In this document: one piece after another, positions 43,655 to 53,828 of the stretch
Layout of the letters: each line of letters begins with the position of its first letter
Numbering within the stretch: position 1 is the stretch's first letter
Assembly: GCA_036936605.1 (NCBI GenBank)
Contig: JAUPFV010000001.1
Location: 248,928,925 to 248,992,924 of the forward strand
DNA length: 64,000 nucleotides
Reading direction: 5' to 3'
DNA from: Limnanthes douglasii subsp. nivea
Taxonomy: Eukaryota > Streptophyta > Magnoliopsida > Brassicales > Limnanthaceae
Position numbers and translations under genes: made by a program
The notes under the pieces: model-generated
The model's database searches: none
Seen by the model: the letters and a program-made list of their open reading frames with translations, nothing else
What the model was told of the DNA's origin: nothing

Positions 43655-46504
43655 ATGCCGATTTCTTATTCTTCCTCGCTTCTGGATACCTCCTCTTCCC
43701 GACACCATACTTACAGCAGAAAACAGAAATCGTTAGGGCTTTTATGCACCAAGTAGGAATCCTTTCTTTGTTTCCTTGGTTAATTACTGCGTTTGTATTC
43801 GTGAATCGCTTATGAATTGGTTAAATTCTTCAGTTTTTTGTCAATCTACAATCACGAGCACACCGAGGTTATCGGGCTTGATGATGCTGCTTCACAATTA
43901 GGTTTTTTTTCTTTTTATCTTAGTCTTTTTTGTTTATCTTTGTGTATTCTGTGTATCTTGGACATGTGTTTGATTGTGTTGAGATCTGTAGGGGTCGAGA
44001 GACGACGGATCTATGATATAGTGAATGTTCTTGAAAGCGTTGGAGTGAGAATCTTTTCCTTTATTAACTCGATTCATTTATATGTTGGATTTTCGAATTT
44101 AGCTTACTTGGGTTAATGTTGAAATTAGGTTCTTGTTAGAAAGGCGAAAAATCAGTATACATGGAAAGGGTTTAAAGCAATCCCTGGAGCTTTGAAGGAG
44201 CTGAAGGTAAAACCCTCTTTCAATTTGCGAATTCAGAATTCAGCTGAATCTTTTATGTATAGGTTTTATCAGCTAAAGCTATTTGGTGTTCTTTGTAGGA
44301 GGATGGTTTGAAGGATACTTTTCACAATTTTTCTGTTAATTTTGCAAAGGTGTGTGTTTACAACAGGTCAATTGGTCTGTTTTTTTTATGATATGTTTGT
44401 ATCCTCTTGATTTTAGGCTTTTGCTGTTTTTGTAGGGTTCAGATGAGGAGGATGATGACGATGAAGGTTCTTCAAATCCTAACACTGGAAGCCAGAACGA
44501 AAATTCAAAGTTTTGTTCTCTGGTGAATTCTTCCGCATCTTCCAGAATAGGTAAAGCTAGTGTTTATTTTAAATTTGTGTCACTGTTTTCTTAGTTGGCT
44601 ATACATTCATGTAGAATTCAGTTCTAGGTAAGCTGGTCCCTGGACCTGTTTAACCGGTCGAAACCCTTCTCTTAAAGCCTGGGCTATTGAGTATATTAAT
44701 ACTGATGTGTGCTTATATAGACAATCTAAATACTTGTGTCTGAGACTAGTTATACTATTTTGTTAGCTTGCTGCACCTGTTTTGCCTTGTTTATTTCAAT
44801 ACTTTGTAGTTTAATTAATGTATCTTAGTTATAACAAAGACAACCAAAATAGAATCTCAACAGACATTTGATTCTTTCTCAATTATTATTGTGTTTCCCT
44901 AACTATATGCTTTTGGTCATTTGTTTCAAGTCATAGTTAGAATTTAACATGTAAATTATGTATTTATCTATGTTGCCAATTTTTTTGTTTATTGCTGACA
45001 TATTAGCAGGTTGTGAAGATGTTTATAAAGAACTATTACTGATCTTTTTCCATCATGTGTCAAATTCTGTCTTTGGCCTGCCATAACCCCGCTTAATATG
45101 TCCTGTATAAAACCTGTTAATAGGACAAACAATTTTTAAAAATTGAAAACCTTGGCTTGATGAACATTTTTCCACTATGGTTGACCTGTTTATACGTTTT
45201 CTGGCCTCAAACAAATGCCTTTAACTGACACAATCCAGCTACTTGTATATGACAGATAACCGACGAGAAAAATCACTAGGACTATTGACCCAAAACTTTG
45301 TCAAGCTATTTATTTGCTCGGATGTGAGTGATAAAGAAACTATTCCTTTTTCTTCTTTGCTAAATTTGGCCACTCAGAAATTACTTATGATTTTGTTGCA
45401 TCTAAATTTCTTCAGGTTGAGATGATCTCCCTTGAGGAAGCAGCAAAATCACTGCTTGGCGGTGCTCATAATACATCAATCATGCGAAGTAACTCTCTCT
45501 GTGAACTTGACTCAATCGTTAATAGTTAGTTTCAGAAAGTTTTTTAAAATTATCCATTAATAGCTTACTTCTTTGATTGCAGCAAAAGTGAGGAGGTTAT
45601 ATGATATTGCCAATGTATTATCTTCCATGAGCCTCATTGAGAAGGTAATAGCCAATGCATAATGAAAATCTCTATCTTCACAAACTGATTGTTTGGTGTC
45701 ATCAAGAAATTTTACTTTCCGTTGTTTTTGTGATGTTACAGACCCATACTTTAGAGAACCGGAAACCAGCATTTAAGTGGTTGGGTTACAGCAATAAACC
45801 GAAGACCGCATCTTGCGATAGTTTAGTGTTTCACAATTCCGGGAAAAGAGCATTTGGAACCGATCTCACTAACATTTGTCCAAAGAGAAACAAAGTGGCT
45901 TCTTTAATCGATGAGAGTATGAGTGCGGACTCAAAGACGTGGAAACAAATAAAAACAGAATGTGTGATTGATAAGAGCAGTTCGGGACAGGAAACAAATA
46001 ACTACCATTTTGGTCCCTTTGCTCCTAAAGTTGGTGTTGAGGAGACGAAAAGAGTTGTTGACTGGGAGAACCTCTCTTTAACATACCGGCCACAGTATCA
46101 AAATCAAGGTACAACATTTCATACTTTTTGTCATGCTTATAAATAGGGCTGATAAAATTCTTACTGATTGATTCAGGGTCTGACAAGCATTTGTAGTAAA
46201 TATAATCTCAGACCCTGACCGGATTTCGTACACATGTGTCCAACTCCAAACTTTGTTTTGATTCATGCCACCTGAAACCTATGCTTTGGTCTTACATAAT
46301 ATTGACCAATAATTTAGTGTTGAATGTCATACCGTCAGTCAAAAACACGTTTAACTTTTGGCATATTTGAGATGAATTTAACACAAAATATGTTGTGGTT
46401 GTGTTTTTACAGCTTTGAAAGATCTCTTCTATCATTATAAGGACGCATGGAACTCATGGTACAGTGTCGTTGCTGGGGAAAACCCATCACCATCAATAAA
46501 ATAG
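43655..46504 (+). CDS. DP-E2F-like (DEL / atypical E2F) transcription factor, 11 exons
   Basis: Exons joined by GT-AG introns: 43655-43752, 43834-43901, 43992-44044, 44129-44206, 44299-44349, 44436-44550, 45256-45323, 45416-45488, 45583-45644, 45742-46108, 46413-46504; 1125 nt, 374 codons plus TAG, no internal stop. There are two winged-helix DNA-binding domains. The first spans exons 1-4: 'SRKQKSLGLLCTNFLSIYNH', 'VIGLDDAASQLGVERRRIYD', 'IVNVLESVGVLVRKAKNQYT'. The second spans exons 7-10: 'RREKSLGLLTQNFVKLF', 'ISLEEAAKSLLGG', 'KVRRLYDIANVLSSMSLIEK'. An acidic linker (exon 6, 'GSDEEDDDDEGSS') separates them. Two DBDs, and no DP-dimerisation or Rb-binding region seen, are the mark of DEL/E2F7-8-type repressors, which bind E2F sites without DP and restrain endocycle or cell-division genes. 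Arabidopsis DEL proteins have about 350-400 residues. Which DEL paralogue it is cannot be told by eye. Confidence 0.93.
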
Positions 46505-47159
46505 CCGGTCGGTGTTAGTGATTCAGTGCGGCTTTAGAATACCAGTTTAACTTTAAATTTATAAGAGGAGAGGAACGACCGGAAGCATGTTCTTCGTTGC
46601 TCTAGTCGTTCAGTGTATGTTATTAACTTTATCGATTTAAATTAATGACATTGTATATCTGTCATTTTTCAATTAAATTTTTTAATTAATAAAAAGATTT
46701 GAAGTTTAAAATTTCAAAGCTTAGATCTTTTAATATTACAAATTATTGTTTTTTGTTTGATTTATAATTATTTGATTCGATCCAAACATATTTAAGATAA
46801 ACAATGTTTAAAACTTGTTAGTGGTATCAAAAAAATATCTTAAAAACTTGCTTTATCCCACAATTTTAAACTTTTTGCTATCATATTTTTAAAATAAAAA
46901 TTGAAATATTAAAACAACTAATTTTGTATGCCAATGTTTTAACTAAAGTATCAGTAGATAATTTGTCTTTTAATGATGATTCATATAGAATATTGTGGGT
47001 TTATTTTGGAGATTCCACTCACATCCTAATTTGTCTTAATGATGATTCGTATAGAATATTGTGGGTTTATTTTGGAGATTCCACTAACATCCTAATTTGT
47101 ATTTGACAAACATTTTTTTATCATATACAAAACTAAAATATGCTCAAAGAAAGCTTTAA
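46505..47159. other. Intergenic, AT-rich, 3' of the E2F-like gene
   Basis: Contains the 3' UTR and possible poly(A) signals (aataaa-like near 46686). Otherwise it shows only a 66-bp tandem duplication (see 46971-47102). Confidence 0.5.
46971..47102 (+). repeat. 66-bp tandem duplication
   Basis: Units at 46971 and 47037 both begin 'taatgatgattc.tatagaa' and end 'catcctaatttgt'. Only about three differences, so a recent duplication. It lies about 60 bp before LINE B. Confidence 0.9.
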
Positions 47160-47245
47160 GATTTGATCCTCTTCAATCTTAGTCTTCTTCTCTCTCGTTT
47201 TTTCTCATTCCTTCAATCAATCCTTTTGATTGATCTTTTTGTGTG

Positions 47246-48517
47246 ATGGACAGCAACGAGCAGTATACTTCAAAGACTTCCCAGCCATCAACAGCACTAC
47301 ACACAATCATGTTATCAAGGCATCCTTCGTTGATGTGGTTAAACCCGGAGAATCCAGTCCCGCTGCAACCATGGTTTCTGAATCCATTAAGCATCATCAG
47401 TCGCACATCTCAATTCAATTAAAAAAAAACTAAAGAGTTTGTTCAAAACTGTCAAAAACATACTCTAATCACCAAATGTTCCCAAGGAATACCAAACAAG
47501 CAGGCAATGGACCATTTCTTGAATCTCAAGAAATTCAAATGAGAAGTAAGTGTCTGTAATTGGGATTCAAGACACTTACTTTTTGAATTCTCCATCAAGG
47601 AAGATCTTTGTAGGCTTTGGGTTAGATCTACATGGACATTAGGAGATAAAATCATGAGACCCATTAAATGGTCTCCTGATTTTAATCCCAAGTACGAAAA
47701 CCCTATCGTCCCAACTTGGATAAGACTTGAAGGAGTGCATGAATACATGTACAAAGAAGATATAATTCTTACCATAGTAGAATCCATTGGAGCTCATTTG
47801 AAAGCTTGGGTTCCTCCCAAGAATCGGGCTCTCTTCAATGCTTGCTATGCCCTCGTTGAAATGAATGTTTCTGTGAAGCTGCAACGCGGTGTGTGGGTGG
47901 GGTTTGGATCTAATGACGGCTGTTGGCTTCATGTCAGCTATAAGGATGTATCTGCTTACTGTAATCATTGCTACCACCTTGGTCATGATGCTTCATTATG
48001 TAGAAAACTATCTTAAAAAACCCTGAAAGGAAGTGTTAAACCAAGCAGTGAAGAAACCAACAAACCAAAGCTCAAATCTCAAATATATATACTTGTTAAC
48101 AAGACCAAAGAAATGAGTAGTGAAGAAAGAATCTCCAAGGTCATTTCTCTCAATCCTAATTCTCCTGTTGTTGAAGAAAATGGAAAAACTTATGTCTACA
48201 CTCTTGCTCAAGATACAATTCCTAACAGCATTGACATAACATAAGCCATTAATGATCTTGAAAGTAATCAAGAACATTACAAGAATGCTGAGGAGAATGA
48301 ATCTTACACTCTCGATCACCTTAATTTTGGCAGTCTTCCAACAACACCGGTACTTAAGCAGAAAGATACAGATCCTAGTTTCAAGTCCTTTTTAAGCAAA
48401 AAACTTAAATTTGCTAAATTCAAGAACATAAGTATTAATGAGAAGAAAATATGCAAGCCTCTGTTTGGGGACAAAAAACAGACTAACAACTCACCTGAAT
48501 ATGATCAGAATCCTTAA
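47246..48517 (+). pseudogene. LINE B ORF1 (DUF4283-like, CCHC knuckle)
   Basis: 'MDSNEQ' start, then after a frameshift 'IKASFVDVVKPGESSP', the 'SFADVV' box seen in LINE C ORF1. The DUF4283 N-terminal half is broken (47430-47650). 47654-48016 is open: 'PIKWSPDFNPKYENPIVPTW', 'IRLEGVHEYMY', 'LFNACYALVEMNVSVKL', 'WVGFGSNDGCWLHVSYKDVS' and the knuckle 'CNHCYHLGHDASLC' (CX2CX4HX4C). A stop then precedes a Lys/Asn-rich tail to 48517. ORF1 proteins of plant L1 elements bind the element RNA; this one is not translatable as a whole. Confidence 0.85.
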
Positions 48518-51500
48518 TTGGAATATTCGCGGTATCTCCAACAAATATTCTCAAAGAAGACTTAAAAACATCATTAAGAACAAGAATATCAGTATCATCT
48601 GCATTCAGGAGCCTATAGTGGACTTTACTCATATTTCTACTATTGCTAATTATTTTGGGATTCAGTAATTTTGCCTTTAACTGTAACATCAAAATATGGC
48701 TTATGTGGTCTGATTGGTTTAACATCTCTGTTACCTCAGATCATCCTCAGGTCCTCAGTGCTCAGATCATCTTTCCTAATTCTAGCATGCCTATTACTCT
48801 AACTGTTGTTTATGTCAAATGCCAAAGGAGTGGCATATTGGCTCTTTGGCATTCTCTTTGCGAGATTGCTGTTAGTGTTGAGGCTTGGTTAGTCCTGAGC
48901 AAAAATTTTGTTCTACTTTATGCTCCAATAGTGCTGGAGACTTTAACAATGTCATCAACACTTGCAAGCTTGAAGATGTAGGGTACATGGAGAATAAATT
49001 TACCTGGACTAATAAATCCAAATGGAGACGGCTCGATCGTGTGTTGTATAATGCTGAGTGGGCTGACTTATTCAACAACACCTTGGTCCACCATCTGCCC
49101 AAAACGTGCTCAAACCATATGCCTATCCCGATCTCTATATCAAACAAAAGCACTCATAAAAATTCTTGTTTTAAATTTCAAAATATGTGGTATCTTAATG
49201 AAAATTTATTACCTTTTGTTTCTACTAACTGGAACATCCAAATGCAGGGTCCTCATATTGCTAAGTTTTGGAACAAGTTGAAGAGACTGAAAGTTGCTCT
49301 TAAAGGTTGGAACAAAAATGTTTTTGGAAACATTTTCAACCCGATCAAAGAAGCTGAAGAGAAAATTAAAAGTTGTGAAGATATTCATCTTCAAAGCAAT
49401 AACCAAATCAACAAAACTAACCTATCTAAAGCTCATGCTCTCCTCAACAAAGCGTTGAATCAGGAAGAGTGCTTCTGGCATCATAAAACTTATTCTGCTT
49501 GGATCAAAGACATTGATAGGAGCTCCAAAACCTATCACAATTTCATCAAGAAAAGGATCAGGAGAAATTACATCTCCAAGATTAAAAATGGTGGCAATTG
49601 GTTAACTAAAGAGGATCATATTTACAACTTTTCAATTTCCTATTTTCAAAACATTCTCATTGAAACTTCTAACTTAAATATTGAAGATGATACTAAAAAT
49701 ACTTATTTAATTCTATTCCTAATGTCATTACAAATCAGGACAAAAGATACCTTACTCGTAACCCTACTGAAGAGGAAGTCTTTGCTGCCATCAAAAGCTT
49801 TAGTCTCACCAGTGCAACATGCATGGATGGGTTTAATTCTATCTTTTTCACTCACTTCTGGAAGATAATCAAAGCTAATCTTCATGATGCTATCATTTCT
49901 TTCTTCAATGGCTATCCCCTCCCTCAGGGTCTCTAGCCACAGGTGTTGTTCTCGTTCCCAAGTCTCAAAATCTATCTTGTTGGAAGCATTTCAAGCTTAT
50001 AAGCCCGTGTACTACTTTCAACAATCATCTGCAAAAGAATGGAGACTATTATGCCTAAAATTATTTCTGATAGCCAATGTGCTTATGTAACTAAAAGGTC
50101 TATCCATAATAACATTCTTCTGGTCAGTGAGCTAATTTTTGACTTGAATAAATCTACTAAGCATGATGACAATATTATCATAAAAGTGGACATGGCAAAG
50201 GCTTTTGAAAAATTGTCATTCAGTTTCCTTAACCATGTCGTTAACACTTTTAGTTTTTGTACTAAATTTATAAAAATCATTAACAACATAATAACTAAGG
50301 TTACAACTTATGTCCTCATTAATGAGACTACTTCTGGGTACTTCAGCACTACAAGAGGCATGAGACAAGGAGACCCATTGTCTCCCTACCTCTTTATAAT
50401 TACTGAAGAAATATTGATAAGAGGTCTTAACATGTTATACTATAATAACAAATATATTCAGTACAAAACTAGTTGCCAAATCAGTATATCATCTTTAGCA
50501 TTTGCTGATAATATACTGATCTTCACTAATGGTTCTCCTTATGTTATTGCTACCTTAAGCAAATTTTTACAAGATTATCAGGATCTTTCTGGGCAGACCA
50601 TCAACAAGGATGAAACTTCTATCATTACTTCTAGCAAAATGCACAATATCAAGATTCAAACCTTGATTGACTGTACTGGTTTTACTAATGACAATCTCCT
50701 TATTTCCTATTTGGGTGTCAGTCTTAGCAACAATAACTGGAAGCAAAACTATGATACTATTCTCAATAACATCTGTGGCAGAATTAGAGAGTGGGAAGGA
50801 AAAAACTTATCTTTTGCCGGTAGACTTTGCCTGATTAACTCAGTTCTTATGTCTCTCCCCATCTACTGGATGCAAAGCAATATTCTCCCGACCTGCATCA
50901 TTGATAAAATAGAGAAACTTTTTAGCACTTTTCTATGAGGATCTTCTTAGAATCAGTCTAAAACTCATTGGAGCAAGTGGAACAGACTGTGTAAAACTTA
51001 CCCTGAAGGCGGCCTCAACATCAGAAGCCTTAAATATCTTCAAACTGTTGCCTCTTACAACCTGTGGTTCAATTTCAAACGAAATGACTCTCTTTGGGCT
51101 AAATTCACTAACACTACTTATTGCAATCAGCTTCTTGATAATGATTCTAACAAGACCAAATCTTCTAAAGTCTGGAAATGATTATGCTCTATCAAAGACT
51201 TAGCAGATCCCCTCATCAATTATTATGATCCCAATCACCTCATGTGGTCTATATCCAAAGATGGATCCTTTAACACCAGAGATACTTGGACTCGTCTCAG
51301 AGTGAAGCACAACCAGTCCAAGTTTTTTGGAAAGCTTTGGAACACCATCACCCCCAGAAAGTGTGCTTTCCTAACTTGGAGGGCTCTTCATGGTTGGCTT
51401 CCCACTAATGATACTCTACAGAAAAGACATTTTACTTTAGTGTCAAAATGCCAATTCTGTGAGAGTGCTGAGACCACCAATCACCTGTTCGTTGAATGCC

Positions 51501-52365
51501 CTTTTGCTTGAAGCATATGGAACCACTTTGCTCTGATTTTCAAAGTGGGGACTGATAGATTCATGACGTTTCCCTATCTTATTCGTTCCTGGTTCTGCGC
51601 ATCCGCCAAGCCTATTCACATTTACTCTATTCTTCCTCCCATTGTAGCGTGGGTCATCTGGAAGATGAGAAAAAACTCGAAAATCAAAGATCTTCGTTGC
51701 ACTTCCTTGTCAGCGATAAACCTGGTTTCTCATTTTATCTACAGTCTTGACTCAACCTTGCTTATTAAGCCCAAGAACTAGTCATCCTTTCACTGTACAG
51801 CTACGTCTCTTGGATGCTTCAACAGTTCCAGAACCAGAAGTCCATATGTTCTTTATTGGCAAGCTCCTTCAATTAACCGGATCAAAATCAATGTCGATGG
51901 CTCCTCATTACCCAACGGTGATGCTTGTGGCAGCGTTATCATCAGATGGGCATGATGGGAGCTTGATTTCTGCCCATAGCTAACCTTATGGGAAGCTGTC
52001 CCCTTTATTCACTGAAATTAGAGCCCTCCTCAATGGGTTTGTCCTCTGTCATCAGCTCAATTATAGCAACGTCGACCTTGAAACCAATTGCGAAATCATC
52101 TTATCGCTTCTCGCCTCTGATTCTCGCCTCAATACTCTCACCAGACCTATTTGTTGCATTCTGGATCTAATCAATTCGTCCATGGTGGTCAAGCACATCA
52201 GCCGCACCCAAAACCTTGCTGCTGTCTGGTTAGCCAAATGGACCAACAAGTGCAAAATGAAGCTTTGTTTTAGCTCCAGCAATCTTCCCCCTCAAACCCT
52301 TTTAATTGCAGAATCGATGGGGCTTTATGGATTGAAGGATTTGAAGCAAAATTGGGAGCGTGATT
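48501..52365 (+). pseudogene. LINE B ORF2: endonuclease, RT, zf-RVT, RNase H
   Basis: 'MIRILNWNIRGISNK' and 'CIQEPI' open the endonuclease, which is truncated by a stop at 48666 and resumes ('GDFNNVINTC', 'RRLDRVLYNAEW', 'TCSNHMPI') at 48930-49130. RT: 'CMDGFNSIFF' (after a shift near 49700), 'KVDMAKAFEKLSF' with E where relatives have D, 'GMRQGDPLSPYLFIITEE' and motif C as FADN (about 50503). zf-RVT: 'CQFCESAETTNHLFVECPF' (51450-51508). RNase H: 'INVDGSSLPNGDACGSVII' (51892-51948) and 'VKHISRTQNLAAVWLAKW' (52191-52242). At least eight stops or shifts; no function. Confidence 0.9.
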
Positions 52366-52796
52366 GAAGTATCTTGAGCTTTCATGATCAGAATTACTGT
52401 CTTAAAGAAGCTCTTGAAGGAATGGTGGAAGACTTTCTCTCTCTTTCATACAGAAAGTCATGTTTTGAAGAAAATGAGTTGAATTTAGGGATTTTGTTCC
52501 CTTTTCGTTTTAAGACCTGTATTTTCCAATGTTTGTAATTATCCTCTTTGTTTTTGGATTCTAGCATTTTGGGCCTTCGTAATGTATACAATTGTTAGCT
52601 GAAAAAATAAAAAAGTATAAAATTCTTAATAAGTATATAATACGATAATAGACGATATGAAAGGAAAGAAATATTATAGTGGCTGAATACATAAAATAAG
52701 AAAAAGAAAAAAGACTATAATATGATAATAGACAATAAGAAAGAAATATAATATGATTTGGATCCAAAGTCTTATTTAAAGATCCACTCAACCTTC

Positions 52797-52797
<1 letters not shown>

Positions 52798-52864
<67 letters not shown>
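52798..52864. repeat. (ATT)n microsatellite
   Basis: About 22 perfect ATT units. The inverted copy has no such run at its corresponding place (about 62700), so it expanded in this arm after the duplication. Confidence 0.95.
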
Positions 52865-52865
<1 letters not shown>

Positions 52866-52925
52866 TACAAAGATAAATCCTAACCCTAGTTCCATTGTTT
52901 TATTTTTTATTATTATAAACCACCT

Positions 52926-53400
52926 ATGAAGCTCTCAAGAGAAGAAGACGATGAAAAACTCTCAAAAGAAGAAGATGATGAGAAACTCTCAAAAGAAAAG
53001 AAGAATATGATGAGAAACTCTTAAGAGAAGAAGAAGACGACTGCTAATTTTATCGATTATGTGATTCTGACGTGGATCGACTATGGTTTGGGAAACTATA
53101 GATGACCCGTCTTTTATCAGATCACAAGACGGTCTAATGGATCAAATGAAACCCATCGATTTATTTTGGTCTCAATTAGGTTCACTGGGTTCTATAGATT
53201 AAAGAAGCAAGGTGAGCGCCTCACCCTAGTGAGAACTAGTCCTTCCGGTTCTCCTCCACCAATGTTGTTGGAAACTTGCTGCAGCACTAACATTATTTTC
53301 CTTTTTGTTTGTAAAATTTACCTTCGTTCACAAGAAAAGGAAGAAAAACCGCGTCTCTATAATCCTTCAAGAGAAGATTATGTGCTCTTGTCACCTCTTT
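52926..53400 (+). pseudogene. F-box pseudogene, upstream part (left arm)
   Basis: An ATG at 52926 opens 'MKLSREEDDEKLSKEEDDEK', four variant units of about 27 bp, ending in a stop. The F-box core that the right arm retains is mostly lost here ('DPSFIRS' of the post-F-box region remains near 53108). 53166-53400 is open and ends with 'RLYNPSREDYVLLSPL', the typical 'YNPSTREYVLLP' box of F-box-associated (FBA) proteins. At 53400 LINE C interrupts the codon sequence; the reading frame continues exactly at 59273 ('EIPTKLHKSFCLGF'). F-box proteins of this group recruit targets to SCF ubiquitin ligases; this one is inactive. Confidence 0.75.
53381..53400 (+). repeat. Target site duplication (left) of LINE C
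   Basis: ATGTGCTCTTGTCACCTCTT matches 59253-59272 with one mismatch (G/A at the third base). The 20-bp length is normal for L1-type insertion. Confidence 0.95.
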
Positions 53401-53828
53401 TTTTTTAAGCAATACAATGGCTTAAAGCAATTAAACCAAAATTCAATTAACAGACTAAATACTCGTATTGACTCCAAGAGCTCGACCAAGCTCCATAAGC
53501 AGTAATCCTAGCCTCCACCTTCAATCCTCAAATCATGGAGCAAACCATCGACTCATCTCAGAAGATTAGTATCGATTTAAGAAAAACAATCCTCAAAATA
53601 TAAAGCCCCAATTCAATAAACCCTAACGCCCAATAGCTTCAAAGCCAATTCAACTCAGCTTTAACCCAAATGAAATCCAATCTCACACCCTTAATCAACA
53701 GAAATATACCCCAGGCCAAGACTTTCGAGACAATCGAAAGCAACTCGTTAGGAGCAAAGAAAAAGGGTGAATTCCTAATTTTTATTACAGAAAAGCATCC
53801 ATTTTGCGATCCAATCGGACATCTGATT

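Larger units (their letters stand above)
47160..52615 (+). mobile_element. LINE B: L1-type retrotransposon, near full length, decayed
   Basis: 5' UTR of about 85 bp, ORF1 from ATG 47246, ORF2 from ATG 48501 overlapping the end of ORF1, 3' UTR ending in 'gctgaaaaaataaaaaag' (52600-52615). Same domain plan as LINE A and LINE C, but most diverged from the other two and carrying the most frame breaks, so probably the oldest. Target duplications could not be identified with confidence, and the 5' boundary is approximate. Confidence 0.85.
52597..53400 (+). repeat. Left arm, first part, of the F-box inverted repeat
   Basis: Matches 62925-62225 in reverse complement at roughly 80% identity. Shared landmarks: 'gataatagac', 'atatgatttgga.c', 'ctccaccaatgttgttgg', 'gtaaaatttaccttcg'. 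The arm continues after LINE C at 59273-59800. Compared with the other arm it gained an (ATT)n run and a 4-unit repeat (52926-53040). Confidence 0.85.

Noticed and set aside
45655..46146. ORF of 163 codons taken as a gene of its own
   Set aside because: It covers exon 10 of the E2F-like gene plus intron on both sides. The splice sites at 45742 and 46108 fit the full gene.
47110..52630. Target site duplication for LINE B ('tata.aaa' phrases at both ends)
   Set aside because: Only weak AT-rich similarity could be found, no better than chance in this sequence.
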